This document shows positions 11,874 through 23,264 of a stretch of DNA of 56,574 nt, in pieces. Numbering within the stretch: position 1 is the stretch's first letter; each line of letters starts with the position of its first letter. Source of the stretch: Utricularia gibba (lineage: Eukaryota; Streptophyta; Magnoliopsida; Lamiales; Lentibulariaceae); assembly GCA_002189035.1 (NCBI GenBank), contig NEEC01000189.1, positions 1-56,574 on the forward strand, in the 5' to 3' direction. A program made the translations under genes and the position numbers. The notes beneath the pieces are model-generated. The model was given only the letters and a program-made list of their open reading frames with translations, made no database searches and was not told the DNA's origin.

Positions 11874-12498
11874 ATAGTCATTTGTAGCCCGGCAAAAAAT
11901 GTGATCCATTTATTAACGTTGGGTTTTCGGCACCTGCCTACATGGTTCTGAAGGAAAAGCTTGTCGTTTTTGGGTGGGTGCTTTCGTTGGGAAGTTCATC
12001 CGGACCCAAGGTTCTGTTCGACTCCTGAGCCCAATGGGGTCCTATTCGACGAAAATCGTGATGCATTTTTTGAAGTTAGGATGTCATGAGCACCCCAAAT
12101 GGTTTTCTTGTCCACAAGCTTTATATTTGAGGAGGCGCTCTCGAGGGGCACCAGGATCGGGCCGGAGGTCAGGTCGGGCTCGGCCCCATAGTCATTTGTA
12201 GCCCGGCAAAAAAATGTGATCCATTTATTAACGTTGGGTTTTCGGCACCTGCCTACATGGTTTGTGAAGGAAAAGCTTGTCGTTTTTGGGTGGGTGCTTT
12301 GTTGGAAGTTCGTCCGGACCCAAGGTTCGGTTCGACTCCTGAGCCCAATCGGGTCCTATTCGACGAAAATCGTGATGCATTTTTTGAAGTTAGGATGTCA
12401 TGAGCACCCCAAATGGTTTTCTCACCACAAGCTTTATATTTGAGGAGGCGCTCTCGAGGGGCACCAGGATCGGGCCGGAGGAGGTCGGGCTCGGGCCC
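11874..12498 (+). repeat. Alpha-beta pair without gamma
   Basis: Alpha is 11874-12187 and beta 12188-12498, with CCAATCGGG and CTCACCACAAG. The following unit (12499-12810) has GCTGTTGTTGGGAAATTCGTCC, so it is not gamma. The trimer order is broken here. Confidence 0.75.
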
Positions 12499-12810
12499 AT
12501 AGTCATTTGTAGCCCGGCAAAAAAAGTGATCCATTTATTAACGTTGGGTTTTCGGCACCTGCCTACATGGTTTCTGAAGGAAAAGCTTGTCGTTTTTGGG
12601 TGGGTGCTGTTGTTGGGAAATTCGTCCGGACCCAAGGTTCGGTTCGACTCCTGAGCCCAATGGGGTCCTATTCGACGAAAATCGTGATGCATTTTTTGAA
12701 GTTAGGATGTCATGAGCACCCCAAATGGTTTTCTTGTCCACAAGCTTTATATTTGAGGAGGCGCTCTCGAGGGGCACAGGATCGGGCCGGAGGTCGGGTC
12801 GCTCGGGCCC

Positions 12811-13737
12811 ATAGTCATTTGTAGCCCGGCAAAAAAGTGATCCATTTATTAACGTTGGGTTTTCGGCAGCTGCCTACATTGTTTCTGAAGGAAAAGCTTG
12901 TCGTTTTTGGGTGGGTGCTTTCGTTGGGAAGTTCATCCGGACCCAAGGTTCTGTTCGACTCCTGAGCCCAATGGGGTCCTATTCGACGAAAATCGTGATG
13001 CATTTTTTGAAGTTAGGATGTCATGAGCACCCCAAATGGTTTTCTTGTCCACAAGCTTTATATTTGAGGAGGCGCTCTCGGGGCACCAGGATCGGGCCGG
13101 AGGTCAGGTCGGGCTCGGCCCATAGTCATTTGTAGCCCGGCAAAAAATGTGATCCATTTATTAACGTTGGGTTTTCGGCACCTGCCTACATGGTTTGTGA
13201 AGGAAAAGCTTGTCGTTTTTGGGTGGTGCTGTTGTTCGGAAATTGTCCGGACCCAAGGTTCGGTTCGACTCCTGAGCCCAATCGGGTCCTATTCGACGAA
13301 AATCGTGATGCATTTTTTGAAGTTAGGATCATGAGCACCCAAATGGTTTTCTCACCACAGCTTTTATTTGAGGAGGCGCTCTCGAGGGGCACTAGGATCG
13401 GGCCGGAGGTCAGTCGCTCGGGCCCATAGTCATTTGTAGCCCGGCAAAAAAGTGATCCATTTATTAACGTTGGGTTTTCGGCAGCTGCCTACATGGTTTC
13501 TGAAGGAAAAGCTTGTCGTTTTTGGGTGGGTGCTTTTGTTGGGAATTCATCCGGACCCAAGGTTCGGTTCGACTCCTGAGCCCAATGGGGTCCTATTCGA
13601 CGAAAATCGTGATGCATTTTTTGAAGTTAGGATGTCATGAGCACCCCAAATGGTTTTCTTGTCCACAAGCTTTATATTTGAGGAGGCGCTCTCGAGGGGC
13701 ACAGGATCGGGCCGGAGGTCAGGTCGGGCTCGGCCCC
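12811..13737 (+). repeat. Alpha-beta-gamma trimer, block 5
   Basis: Alpha is 12811-13121, beta 13122-13425 and gamma 13426-13737. Alpha has lost its XhoI site (GCTCTCGGGGC). Beta is short (304 bp), with GGTGCTGTTGTTCGG, AGGATCATGAG missing GT, and CACAGCTTTTATTTG. Confidence 0.8.
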
Positions 13738-14357
13738 ATAGTCATTTGTAGCCCGGCAAAAAATGTGATCCATTTATTAACGTTGGGTTTTCGGCACCTG
13801 CCTACATGGTTTGTGAAGGAAAAGCTTGTCGTTTTTGGGTGGGTGCTTTGTTGGGAAATTCGTCCGGACCCAAGGTTCTGTTCGACTCCTGAGCCCAATG
13901 GGTCCTATTCGACGAAAATCGTGATGCATTTTTTGAAGTTAGGATGTCATGAGCACCCCAAATGGTTTTCTTGTCCACAAGCTTTATATTTGAGGAGGCG
14001 CTCTCGGGGCACAGGATCGGGCCGGAGGTCAGGTCGGGCTCGGCCCATAGTCATTTGTAGCCCGGCAAAAATGTGATCCATTTATTAACGTTGGGTTTTC
14101 GGCACCTGCCTACATGGTTTCTGAAGGAAAAGCTTGTCGTTTTTGGGTGGGTGCTTTCGTTGGAATTCATCCGGACCCAAGGTTCTGTTCGACTCCTGAG
14201 CCCAATGGGGTCCTATTCGACGAAAATCGTGATGCATTTTTTGAAGTTAGGATGTCATGAGCACCCCAAATGGTTTTCTTGTCCACAAGCTTTATATTTG
14301 AGGAGGCGCTCTCGAGGGGCACCAGGATCGGGCCGGAGGTCAGGTCGGGCTCGGCCC

Positions 14358-15281
14358 ATAGTCATTTGTAGCCCGGCAAAAAATGTGATCCATTTATTAA
14401 CGTTGGGTTTTCGGCACCTGCCTACATGGTTTCTGAAGGAAAAGCTTGTCGTTTTGGGTGGGTGCTTTCGTTGGGAAGTTCATCCGGACCCAAGGTTCTG
14501 TTCGACTCCTGAGCCCAATGGGGTCCTATTCGACGAAAATCGTGATGCATTTTTTGAAGTTAGGATGTCATGAGCACCCCAAATGGTTTTCTTGTCCACA
14601 AGCTTTATATTTGAGGGGCGCTCTCGAGGGGCACCAGGATCGGGCCGGAGGTCGGTCGGGCTCGGCCCCATAGTCATTTGTAGCCCGGCAAAAAAATGTG
14701 ATCCATTTATTAACGTTGGGTTTTCGGCACCTGCCTACATGGTTTGTGAAGGAAAAGCTTGTCGTTTTTGGGTGGGTGCTTTGTTGGAAATTCATCCGGA
14801 CCCAAGGTTCGGTTCGACTCCTGAGCCCAATCGGGTCCTATTCGACGAAAATCGTGATGCATTTTTGAAGTTAGGATGTCATGAGCACCCCAAATGGTTT
14901 TTCTCCACAGCTTTTATTTGAGGGCGCTCTCGAGGGGCACAGGATCGGGCCGGAGGTCATCGTCTCGGCCCATAGTCATTTGTAGCCCGGCAAAAAAGTG
15001 ATCCATTATTAACGTTGGGTTTTCGGCAGCTGCCTACATGGTTTCTGAAGGAAAAGCTTGTCGTTTTTGGGTGGGTGCTTTTGTTGGGAATTTCCGGACC
15101 CAAGGTTCGGTTCGACTCCTGAGCCCAATGGGGTCCTATTCGACGAAAATCGTGATGCATTTTTTGAAGTTAGGATGTCATGAGCACCCCAAATGGTTTT
15201 CTTGTCCACAAGCTTTATATTTGAGGAGGCGCTCTCGAGGGGCACTAGGATCGGGCCGGAGGTCAGGTCGGGCTCGGCCCC
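14358..15281 (+). repeat. Alpha-beta-gamma trimer, block 6
   Basis: Alpha is 14358-14669, beta 14670-14971 and gamma 14972-15281. Beta is the shortest intact beta (302 bp), with TTTCTCCACAGC and a truncated GAGGGCGC. Gamma reads ATCCATTATT and GGGAATTTCCGG. Confidence 0.8.
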
Positions 15282-18200
15282 ATAGTCATTTGTAGCCCGG
15301 CAAAAAATGTGATCCATTTATTAACGTTGGGTTTTCGGCACCTGCCTACATGGTTTGTGAAGGAAAAGCTTGTCGTTTTTGGGTGGGTGCTTTTGTTCGG
15401 AAATTCATCCGGACCCAAGGTTCTGTTCGACTCCTGAGCCCAATGGGGTCCTATTCGACGAAAATCGTGATGCATTTTTGAAGTTAGGATGTCATGAGCA
15501 CCCCAAATGGTTTTCTTGTCCACAAGCTTTATATTTGAGGAGGCGCTCTCGAGGGGCACAGGATCGGGCCGGAGGTCAGGTCGGGCTCGGCCCATAGTCA
15601 TTTGTAGCCCGGCAAAAAATGTGATCCATTTATTAACGTTGGGTTTTCGGCACCTGCCTACATGGTTTCTGAAGGAAAAGCTTGTCGTTTTTGGGTGGGT
15701 GCTTTCGTTGGGAATTCATCCGGACCCAAGGTTCTGTTCGACTCCTGAGCCCAATGGGGTCCTATTCGACGAAAATCGTGATGCATTTTTTGAAGTTAGG
15801 ATGTCATGAGCACCCCAAATGGTTTTCTTGTCCACAAGCTTTATATTTGAGGAGGCGCTCTCGAGGGGCACCAGGATCGGGCCGGAGGTCAGGTCGGGCT
15901 CGGCCCATAGTCATTTGTAGCCCGGCAAAAATGTGATCCATTTATTAACGTTGGGTTTTCGGCACCTGCCTACATGGTTTCTGAAGGAAAAGCTTGTCGT
16001 TTTTGGTGGGTGCTTTGTTGGGAAATTCGTCCGGACCCAAGGTTCGGTTCGACTCCTGAGCCCAATGGGTCCTATTCGACGAAAATCGTGATGCATTTTT
16101 TGAAGTTAGGATGTCATGAGCACCCCAAATGGTTTTCTTGTCCACAAGCTTTATATTTGAGGAGGCGCTCTCGAGGGGCACAGGATCGGGCCGGAGGTCA
16201 GGTCGGCTCGGCCCATAGTCATTTGTAGCCCGGCAAAAAAGTGATCCATTTATTAACGTTGGGTTTTCGGCTGCCTACATGGTTTCTGAAGGAAAAGCTT
16301 GTCGTTTTTGGGTGGGTGCTTTTGTTGGGAATTCATCCGGACCCAAGGTTCGGTTCGACTCCTGAGCCCAATGGGGTCCTATTCGACGAAAATCGTGATG
16401 CATTTTTTGAAGTTAGGATGTCATGAGCACCCCAAATGGTTTTCTTGTCCACAAGCTTTATATTTGAGGAGGCGCTCTCGAGGGGCACCAGGATCGGGCC
16501 GGAGGTCAGGTCGGGCTCGGCCCATAGTCATTTGTAGCCCGGCAAAAAATGTGATCCATTTATTAACGTTGGGTTTTCGGCACCTGCCTACATGGTTTGT
16601 GAAGGAAAAGCTTGTCGTTTTTGGGTGGGTGCTGTTGTTGGGAAATTCGTCCGGACCCAAGGTTCTGTTCGACTCCTGAGCCCAATGGGGTCCTATTCGA
16701 CGAAAATCGTGATGCATTTTTGAAGTTAGGATGTCATGAGCACCCCAAATGGTTTTCTTGTCCACAAGCTTTATATTTGAGGAGGCGCTCTCGAGGGGCA
16801 CCAGGATCGGGCCGGAGGTCAGGTCGGGCTCGGCCCATAGTCATTTGTAGCCCGGCAAAAAATGTGATCCATTTATTAACGTTGGGTTTTCGGCACCTGC
16901 CTACATGGTTTCTGAAGGAAAAGCTTGTCGTTTTTGGGTGGGTGCTTTCGTTGGGAAGTTCATCCGGACCCAAGGTTCTGTTCGACTCCTGAGCCCAATG
17001 GGGTCCTATTCGACGAAAATCGTGATGCATTTTTTGAAGTTAGGATGTCATGAGCACCCCAAATGGTTTTCTTGTCCACAAGCTTTATATTTGAGGAGGC
17101 GCTCTCGAGGGGCACCAGGATCGGGCCGGAGGTCAGGTCGGGCTCGGCCCCATAGTCATTTGTAGCCCGGCAAAAAATGTGATCCATTTATTAACGTTGG
17201 GTTTTCGGCACCTGCCTACATGGTTTGTGAAGGAAAAGCTTGTCGTTTTTGGGTGGGTGCTTTGTTGGGAATTCATCCGGACCCAAGGTTCTGTTCGACT
17301 CCTGAGCCCAATGGGGTCCTATTCGACGAAAATCGTGATGCATTTTTTGAAGTTAGGATGTCATGAGCACCCCAAATGGTTTTCTTGTCCACAAGCTTTA
17401 TATTTGAGGAGGCGCTCTCGAGGGGCACCAGGATCGGGCCGGAGGTCAGGTCGGGCTCGGCCCATAGTCATTTGTAGCCCGGCAAAAAATGTGATCCATT
17501 TATTAACGTTGGGTTTTCGGCACCTGCCTACATGGTTTGTGAAGGAAAAGCTTGTCGTTTTTGGGTGGGTGCTTTTGTTGGGAAATTCGTCCGGACCCAA
17601 GGTTCGGTTCGACTCCTGAGCCCAATGGGGTCCTATTCGACGAAAATCGTGATGCATTTTTTGAAGTTAGGATGTCATGAGCACCCAAATGGTTTTCTGT
17701 CCACAAGCTTTTTATTTGAGGAGGCGCTCTCGAGGGGCACAGGATCGGGCCGGAGGTCAGGTCGGCTCGGGCCCATAGTCATTTGTAGCCCGGCAAAAAA
17801 AGTGATCCATTTATTAACGTTGGGTTTTCGGCACCTGCCTACATGGTTTCTGAAGGAAAAGCTTGTCGTTTTTGGGTGCTTTGTTGGGAATTCATCCGGA
17901 CCCAAGGTTCGGTTCGACTCCTGAGCCCAATGGGGTCCTATTCGACGAAAATCGTGATGCATTTTTTGAAGTTAGGATGTCATGAGCACCCCAAATGGTT
18001 TTCTTGTCCACAAGCTTTATATTTGAGGAGGCGCTCTCGAGGGGCACAGGATCGGGCCGGAGGTCAGGTCGGGCTCGGCCCCATAGTCATTTGTAGCCCG
18101 GCAAAAAATGTGATCCATTTATTAACGTTGGGTTTTCGGCACCTGCCTACATGGTTTGTGAAGGAAAAGCTTGTCGTTTTTGGGTGGGTGCTTTGTTGGA

Positions 18201-20888
18201 AATTCGTCCGGACCCAAGGTTCTGTTCGACTCCTGAGCCCAATGGGGTCCTATTCGACGAAAATCGTGATGCATTTTTTGAAGTTAGGATGTCATGAGCA
18301 CCCCAAATGGTTTTCTTGTCCACAAGCTTTATATTTGAGGAGGCGCTCTCGAGGGGCACAGGATCGGGCCGGAGGTCAGGTCGGGCTCGGCCCATAGTCA
18401 TTTGTAGCCCGGCAAAAAATGTGATCCATTTATTAACGTTGGGTTTTCGGCACCTGCCTACATTGTTTCTGAAGGAAAAGCTTGTCGTTTTTGGGTGGGT
18501 GCTTTCGTTGGGAAGTTCATCCGGACCCAAGGTTCTGTTCGACTCCTGAGCCCAATGGGGTCCTATTCGACGAAAATCGTGATGCATTTTTTGAAGTTAG
18601 GATGTCATGAGCACCCCAAATGGTTTTTTGTCCACAAGCTTTATATTTGAGGAGGCGCTCTCGAGGGGCACCAGGATCGGGCCGGAGGTCAGGTCGGGCT
18701 CGGCCCCATAGTCATTTGTAGCCCGGCAAAAAATGTGATCCATTTATTAACGTTGGGTTTTCGGCACCTGCCTACATGGTTTGTGAAGGAAAAGCTTGTC
18801 GTTTTTTGGGTGGGTGCTTTTGTTCGGAAATTCGTCCGGACCCAAGGTTCGGTTCGACTCCTGAGCCCAATGGGGTCCTATTCGACGAAAATCGTGATGC
18901 ATTTTTTGAAGTTAGGATGTCATGAGCACCCCAAATGGTTTTGTCCAAGCTTTTATATTTGAGGAGGCGCTCTCGAGGGCACTAGGATCGGGCCGGAGGT
19001 CAGGTCGGCTCGGGCCCATAGTCATTTGTAGCCCGGCAAAAAAAAGTGATCCATTATTAACGTTGGGTTTTCGGCACCTGCCTACATGTTTCTGAAGGAA
19101 AAGCTTGTCGTTTTTGGGTGGGTGCTTTTGTTGGGAATTCATCCGGACCCAAGGTTCGGTTCGACTCCTGAGCCCAATGGGTCCTATTCGACGAAAATCG
19201 TGATGCATTTTTTGAAGTTAGGATGTCATGACCCCAAATGGTTTTCTTGTCCACAAGCTTTATATTTGAGGAGGCGCTCTCGAGGGGCACCAGGATCGGG
19301 CCGGAGGTCAGGTCGGGCTCGGCCCCATAGTCATTTGTAGCCCGGCAAAAAAATGTGATCCATTTATTAACGTTGGGTTTTCGGCACCTGCCTACATGGT
19401 TTGTGAAGGAAAAGCTTGTCGTTTTTGGGTGGGTGCTGTTGTTCGGAAATTCGTCCGGACCCAAGGTTCTGTTCGACTCCTGAGCCCAATGGGTCCTATT
19501 CGACGAAAATCGTGATGCATTTTTTGAAGTTAGGATGTCATGAGCACCCCAAATGGTTTTCTTGTCCACAAGCTTTATATTTGAGGAGGCGCTCTCGAGG
19601 GGCACCAGGATCGGGCCGGAGGTCAGTCGGGCTCGGCCCATAGTCATTTGTAGCCCGGCAAAAAATGTGATCCATTTATTAACGTTGGGTTTTCGGCACC
19701 TGCCTACATGGTTTCTGAAGGAAAAGCTTGTCGTTTTTGGGTGGGTGCTTTGTTGGGAAGTTCATCCGGACCCAAGGTTCTGTTCGACTCCTGAGCCCAA
19801 TGGGGTCCTATTCGACGAAAATCGTGATGCATTTTTTGAAGTTAGGATGTCATGAGCACCCCAAATGGTTTTCTTGTCCACAAGCTTTATATTTGAGGAG
19901 GCGCTCTCGAGGGGCACCAGGATCGGGCCGGAGGTCGGGTCGGGCTCGGCCCCATAGTCATTTGTAGCCCGGCAAAAAATGTGATCCATTTATTAACGTT
20001 GGGTTTTCGGCACCTGCCTACATTGTTTCTGAAGGAAAAGCTTGTCGTTTTTGGGTGGGTGCTTTCGTTGGGAAGTTCATCCGGACCCAAGGTTCTGTTC
20101 GACTCCTGAGCCCAATGGGGTCCTATTCGACGAAAATCGTGATGCATTTTTTGAAGTTAGGATGTCATGAGCACCCCAAATGGTTTTCTTGTCCACAAGC
20201 TTTATATTTGAGGAGGCGCTCTCGAGGGGCACAGGATCGGGCCGGAGGTCAGGTCGGGCTCGGCCCATAGTCATTTGTAGCCCGGCAAAAAATGTGATCC
20301 ATTTATTAACGTTGGGTTTTCGGCACCTGCCTACATGGTTTGTGAAGGAAAAGCTTGTCGTTTTTGGGTGGGTGCTTTGTTGGGAAATTCATCCGGACCC
20401 AAGGTTCGGTTCGACTCCTGAGCCCAATGGGGTCCTATTCGACGAAAATCGTGATGCATTTTTGAAGTTAGGATGTCATGAGCACCCCAAATGGTTTTCT
20501 GTCCACAAGCTTTATATTTGAGGAGGCGCTCTCGAGGGGCACCAGGATCGGGCCGGAGGTCAGGTCGGGCTCGGCCCATAGTCATTTGTAGCCCGGCAAA
20601 AAAATGTGATCCATTTATTAACGTTGGGTTTTCGGCACCTGCCTACATGGTTTCTGAAGGAAAAGCTTGTCGTTTTTGGGTGGTGTTGTTGGGAAATTCG
20701 TCCGGACCCAAGGTTCGGTTCGACTCCTGAGCCCAATGGGGTCCTATTCGACGAAAATCGTGATGCATTTTTTGAAGTTAGGATGTCATGAGCACCCCAA
20801 ATGGTTTTCTTGTCCACAAGCTTTATATTTGAGGAGGCGCTCTCGAGGGGCACAGGATCGGGCCGGAGGTCAGGTCGGGCTCGGCCCC
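15282..20888 (+). repeat. Eighteen regular units without a CCAATCGGG beta
   Basis: This is the longest beta-free stretch in the first 25 kb. Gamma-like units occur near 16230-16530 (shortened GGCTGCC) and 19020-19330. Local oddities include a missing GGTG at about 17875, TTTTGTCCAAGC at about 18945 and GTCATGACCCC at about 19227. No non-satellite sequence was seen. Confidence 0.75.
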
Positions 20889-21827
20889 ATAGTCATTTGT
20901 AGCCCGGCAAAAAAATGTGATCCATTTATTAACGTTGGGTTTTCGGCACCTGCCTACATGTTTCTGAAGGAAAAGCTTGTCGTTTTTGGGTGGGTGCTTT
21001 CGTTGGGAAGTTCATCCGGACCCAAGGTTCTGTTCGACTCCTGAGCCCAATGGGGTCCTATTCGACGAAAATCGTGATGCATTTTTTGAAGTTAGGATGT
21101 CATGAGCACCCCAAATGGTTTTCTTGTCCACAAGCTTTTATTTGAGGAGGCGCTCTCGAGGGGCACCAGGATCGGGCCGGAGGTCAGGTCGGGCTCGGCC
21201 CCCATAGTCATTTGTAGCCCGGCAAAAAAATGTGATCCATTTATTAACGTTGGGTTTTCGGCACCTGCCTACATGGTTTGTGAAGGAAAAGCTTGTCGTT
21301 TTTGGGTGGGTGCTTTGTTCGGAAATTCGTCCGGACCCAAGGTTCGGTTCGACTCCTGAGCCCAATCGGGGTCCTATTCGACGAAAATCGTGATGCATTT
21401 TTTGAAGTTAGGATGTCATGAGCACCCCAAATGGTTTTCTCAACCACAGCTTTATATTTGAGGAGGCGCTCTCGAGGGGCACTAGGATCGGGCCGGAGGT
21501 CATCGGCTCGGGCCCATAGTCATTTGTAGCCCGGCAAAAAAAGTGATCCATTATTAACGTTGGGTTTTCGGCAGCTGCCTACATGGTTTCTGAAGGAAAA
21601 GCTTGTCGTTTTTGGGTGGGTGCTTTTGTTGGGAATTCATCCGGACCCAAGGTTCGGTTCGACTCCTGAGCCCAATGGGGTCCTATTCGACGAAAATCGT
21701 GATGCATTTTTTGAAGTTAGGATGTCATGAGCACCCCAAATGGTTTCTTGTCCACAAGCTTTATATTTGAGGAGGCGCTCTCGAGGGGCACTAGGATCGG
21801 GCCGGAGGTCAGGTCGGGCTCGGCCCC
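20889..21827 (+). repeat. Alpha-beta-gamma trimer, block 7
   Basis: Alpha is 20889-21203, beta 21204-21515 and gamma 21516-21827. Beta has CCAATCGGGG and CTCAACCACAGC. Gamma has the ATCCATTATTAAC gap also found in blocks 6 (as ATCCATTATT), 10 and 11. Confidence 0.8.
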
Positions 21828-22399
21828 ATAGTCATTTGTAGCCCGGCAAAAAATGTGATCCATTTATTAACGTTGGGTTTTCGGCACTGCCTACATGGTT
21901 TGTGAAGGAAAAGCTTGTCGTTTTTGGTGGGTGCTTGTTGGGAATTCATCCGGACCCAAGGTTCGTTCGACTCCTGAGCCCAATGGGGTCCTATTCGACG
22001 AAAATCGTGATGCATTTTTTGAAGTTAGGATGTCATGAGCACCCCAAATGGTTTTCTTGTCCACAAGCTTTATATTTGAGGAGGCGCTCTCGAGGGCACC
22101 AGGATCGGGCCGGAGGTCAGGTCGGGCTGTGTAAGTGATCCAATTAACGTTGGGTTTTCGGCACCTTGGTCTTGTCGTTTTTGGGTGGGTGCTTTGTTCG
22201 GAAATTCGTCCGGACCCAAGGTTCTGTTCGACTCCTGAGCCCAATGGGGTCCTATTCGACGAAAATCGTGATGCATTTTTTGAAGTTAGGATGTCATGAG
22301 CACCCCAAATGGTTTTCTTGTCCACAAGCTTTATATTTGAGGAGGCGCTCTCGAGGGGCACCAGGATCGGGCCGGAGGTCAGGTCGGGCTCGGGCCCCA

Positions 22400-22581
22400 T
22401 GAGTCACAATGTAGGTCCTATTCAACGAAAATGTGATCGATGCATTTTTTTAACGTTGGGATTTCATCGGCACACCCCAAATGCCTTTCACCTGGTTTCT
22501 TGAAGGAAAAGCTTGTCGTTTTTGAGGGATGGGTGGATCGGGGAAGGAGGTCATCCGGACCCACCAGGTTCATTTCCTAGC
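22400..22581 (+). other. Patch alternating between H1 and H2
   Basis: Within about 180 bases the sequence switches repeatedly between the two half-unit templates. It goes from H2-like (GGTCCTATTCAACG, GTGATCGATGCAT) to H1-like (TAACGTTGGG), a mixed step (ATTTCATCGGCAC), H2-like (CACCCCAAATG), H1-like (TGAAGGAAAAGCTTG), then a blend of GGATCGGGG and GGAGGTCA with the H1 words CATCCGGACCC and GCCCAATGGGG. Such fine interleaving is unusual for conversion tracts and resembles a consensus made from reads aligned half a unit out of register. Confidence 0.75.
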
Positions 22582-22717
22582 CCAATGGGGTCCTATTCGA
22601 CGAAAATCGTGATGCATTTTTTGAAGTTAGGATGTCATGAGCACCCCAAATGGTTTTCTTGTCCACAAGCTTTATATTTGAGGAGGCGCTCTCGAGGGGC
22701 ACCAGGATCGGGCCGGG

Positions 22718-22862
22718 CTCGGCAGGTCTGGTCGGGCTGCGGCTGAAGGAAAATTTGTGTCGTTTTTGGCAAAAAATGCTTTCGTTGGGAATTCATCCGG
22801 ATTCCCAAGTGGGTTTTCGGCACCTGCCTACATGGTTTGTGAAGGAAAAAGCTTCGACGAAA
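22718..22862 (+). other. Disordered H1 fragments
   Basis: The order of H1 words is scrambled. CTGAAGGAAAATTTGTG and CGTTTTTGG are followed by GCAAAAAATG, then CTTTCGTTGGGAATTC, then GGGTTTTCGGCACC and TTTGTGAAGG. The sequence then jumps from the HindIII site straight to CGACGAAAATCG of H2. The second part of H1 is therefore missing from the last copy. Confidence 0.75.
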
Positions 22863-23077
22863 ATCGTGATGCATTTTTTGAAGTTAGGATGTCATGAGCA
22901 CCCCAAATGGTTTTCTTGTCCACAAGCTTTATATTTGAGGAGGCGCTCTCGAGGGGCACCAGGATCGGGCCGGATCGGTCATCCCAAGGTTCGGTTCGAC
23001 CTCCTGAGCCAATTTGGGTAGCCCGGCGACGAAAATCGTGATGCATTTTTTGAAGTTAGGATGTCATGAGCACCCCA

Positions 23078-23160
23078 AATTAACGTTTTCTTCGGCACCT
23101 GCCAAGCTGGTTTTATTTGAAGGAGGCGCTCGAGGGGCACTCGTTTTTGATCGGGCTGTT
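23078..23160 (+). other. H1 words embedded in an H2 copy
   Basis: An H2 copy that starts normally (GAGCACCCCAAAT) acquires H1 words (TAACGTT, TTCGGCACCTGCC) before returning to H2 (TTATTTGAAGGAGGCGC), with a further H1-like CGTTTTTG inside the tail. Both HindIII sites are absent in this copy. Confidence 0.7.
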
Positions 23161-23254
23161 GAGGTCAGGTCGGCTCGGCCCATAGTCATTTGTAGCCCGG
23201 CAAAAAATGTGATCCATTATTAACGTTGGGTTTTCGGCACTGCCTACATGGTTT

Positions 23255-23264
23255 CTGAAGGGTC
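23255..23264 (+). other. Deletion junction within a unit
   Basis: TTTCTGAAGG joins directly to GGTCCTATTCG, removing about 80 bases of H1 including its HindIII site. The two edges share GG. It marks the downstream edge of the rearranged island. Confidence 0.8.
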
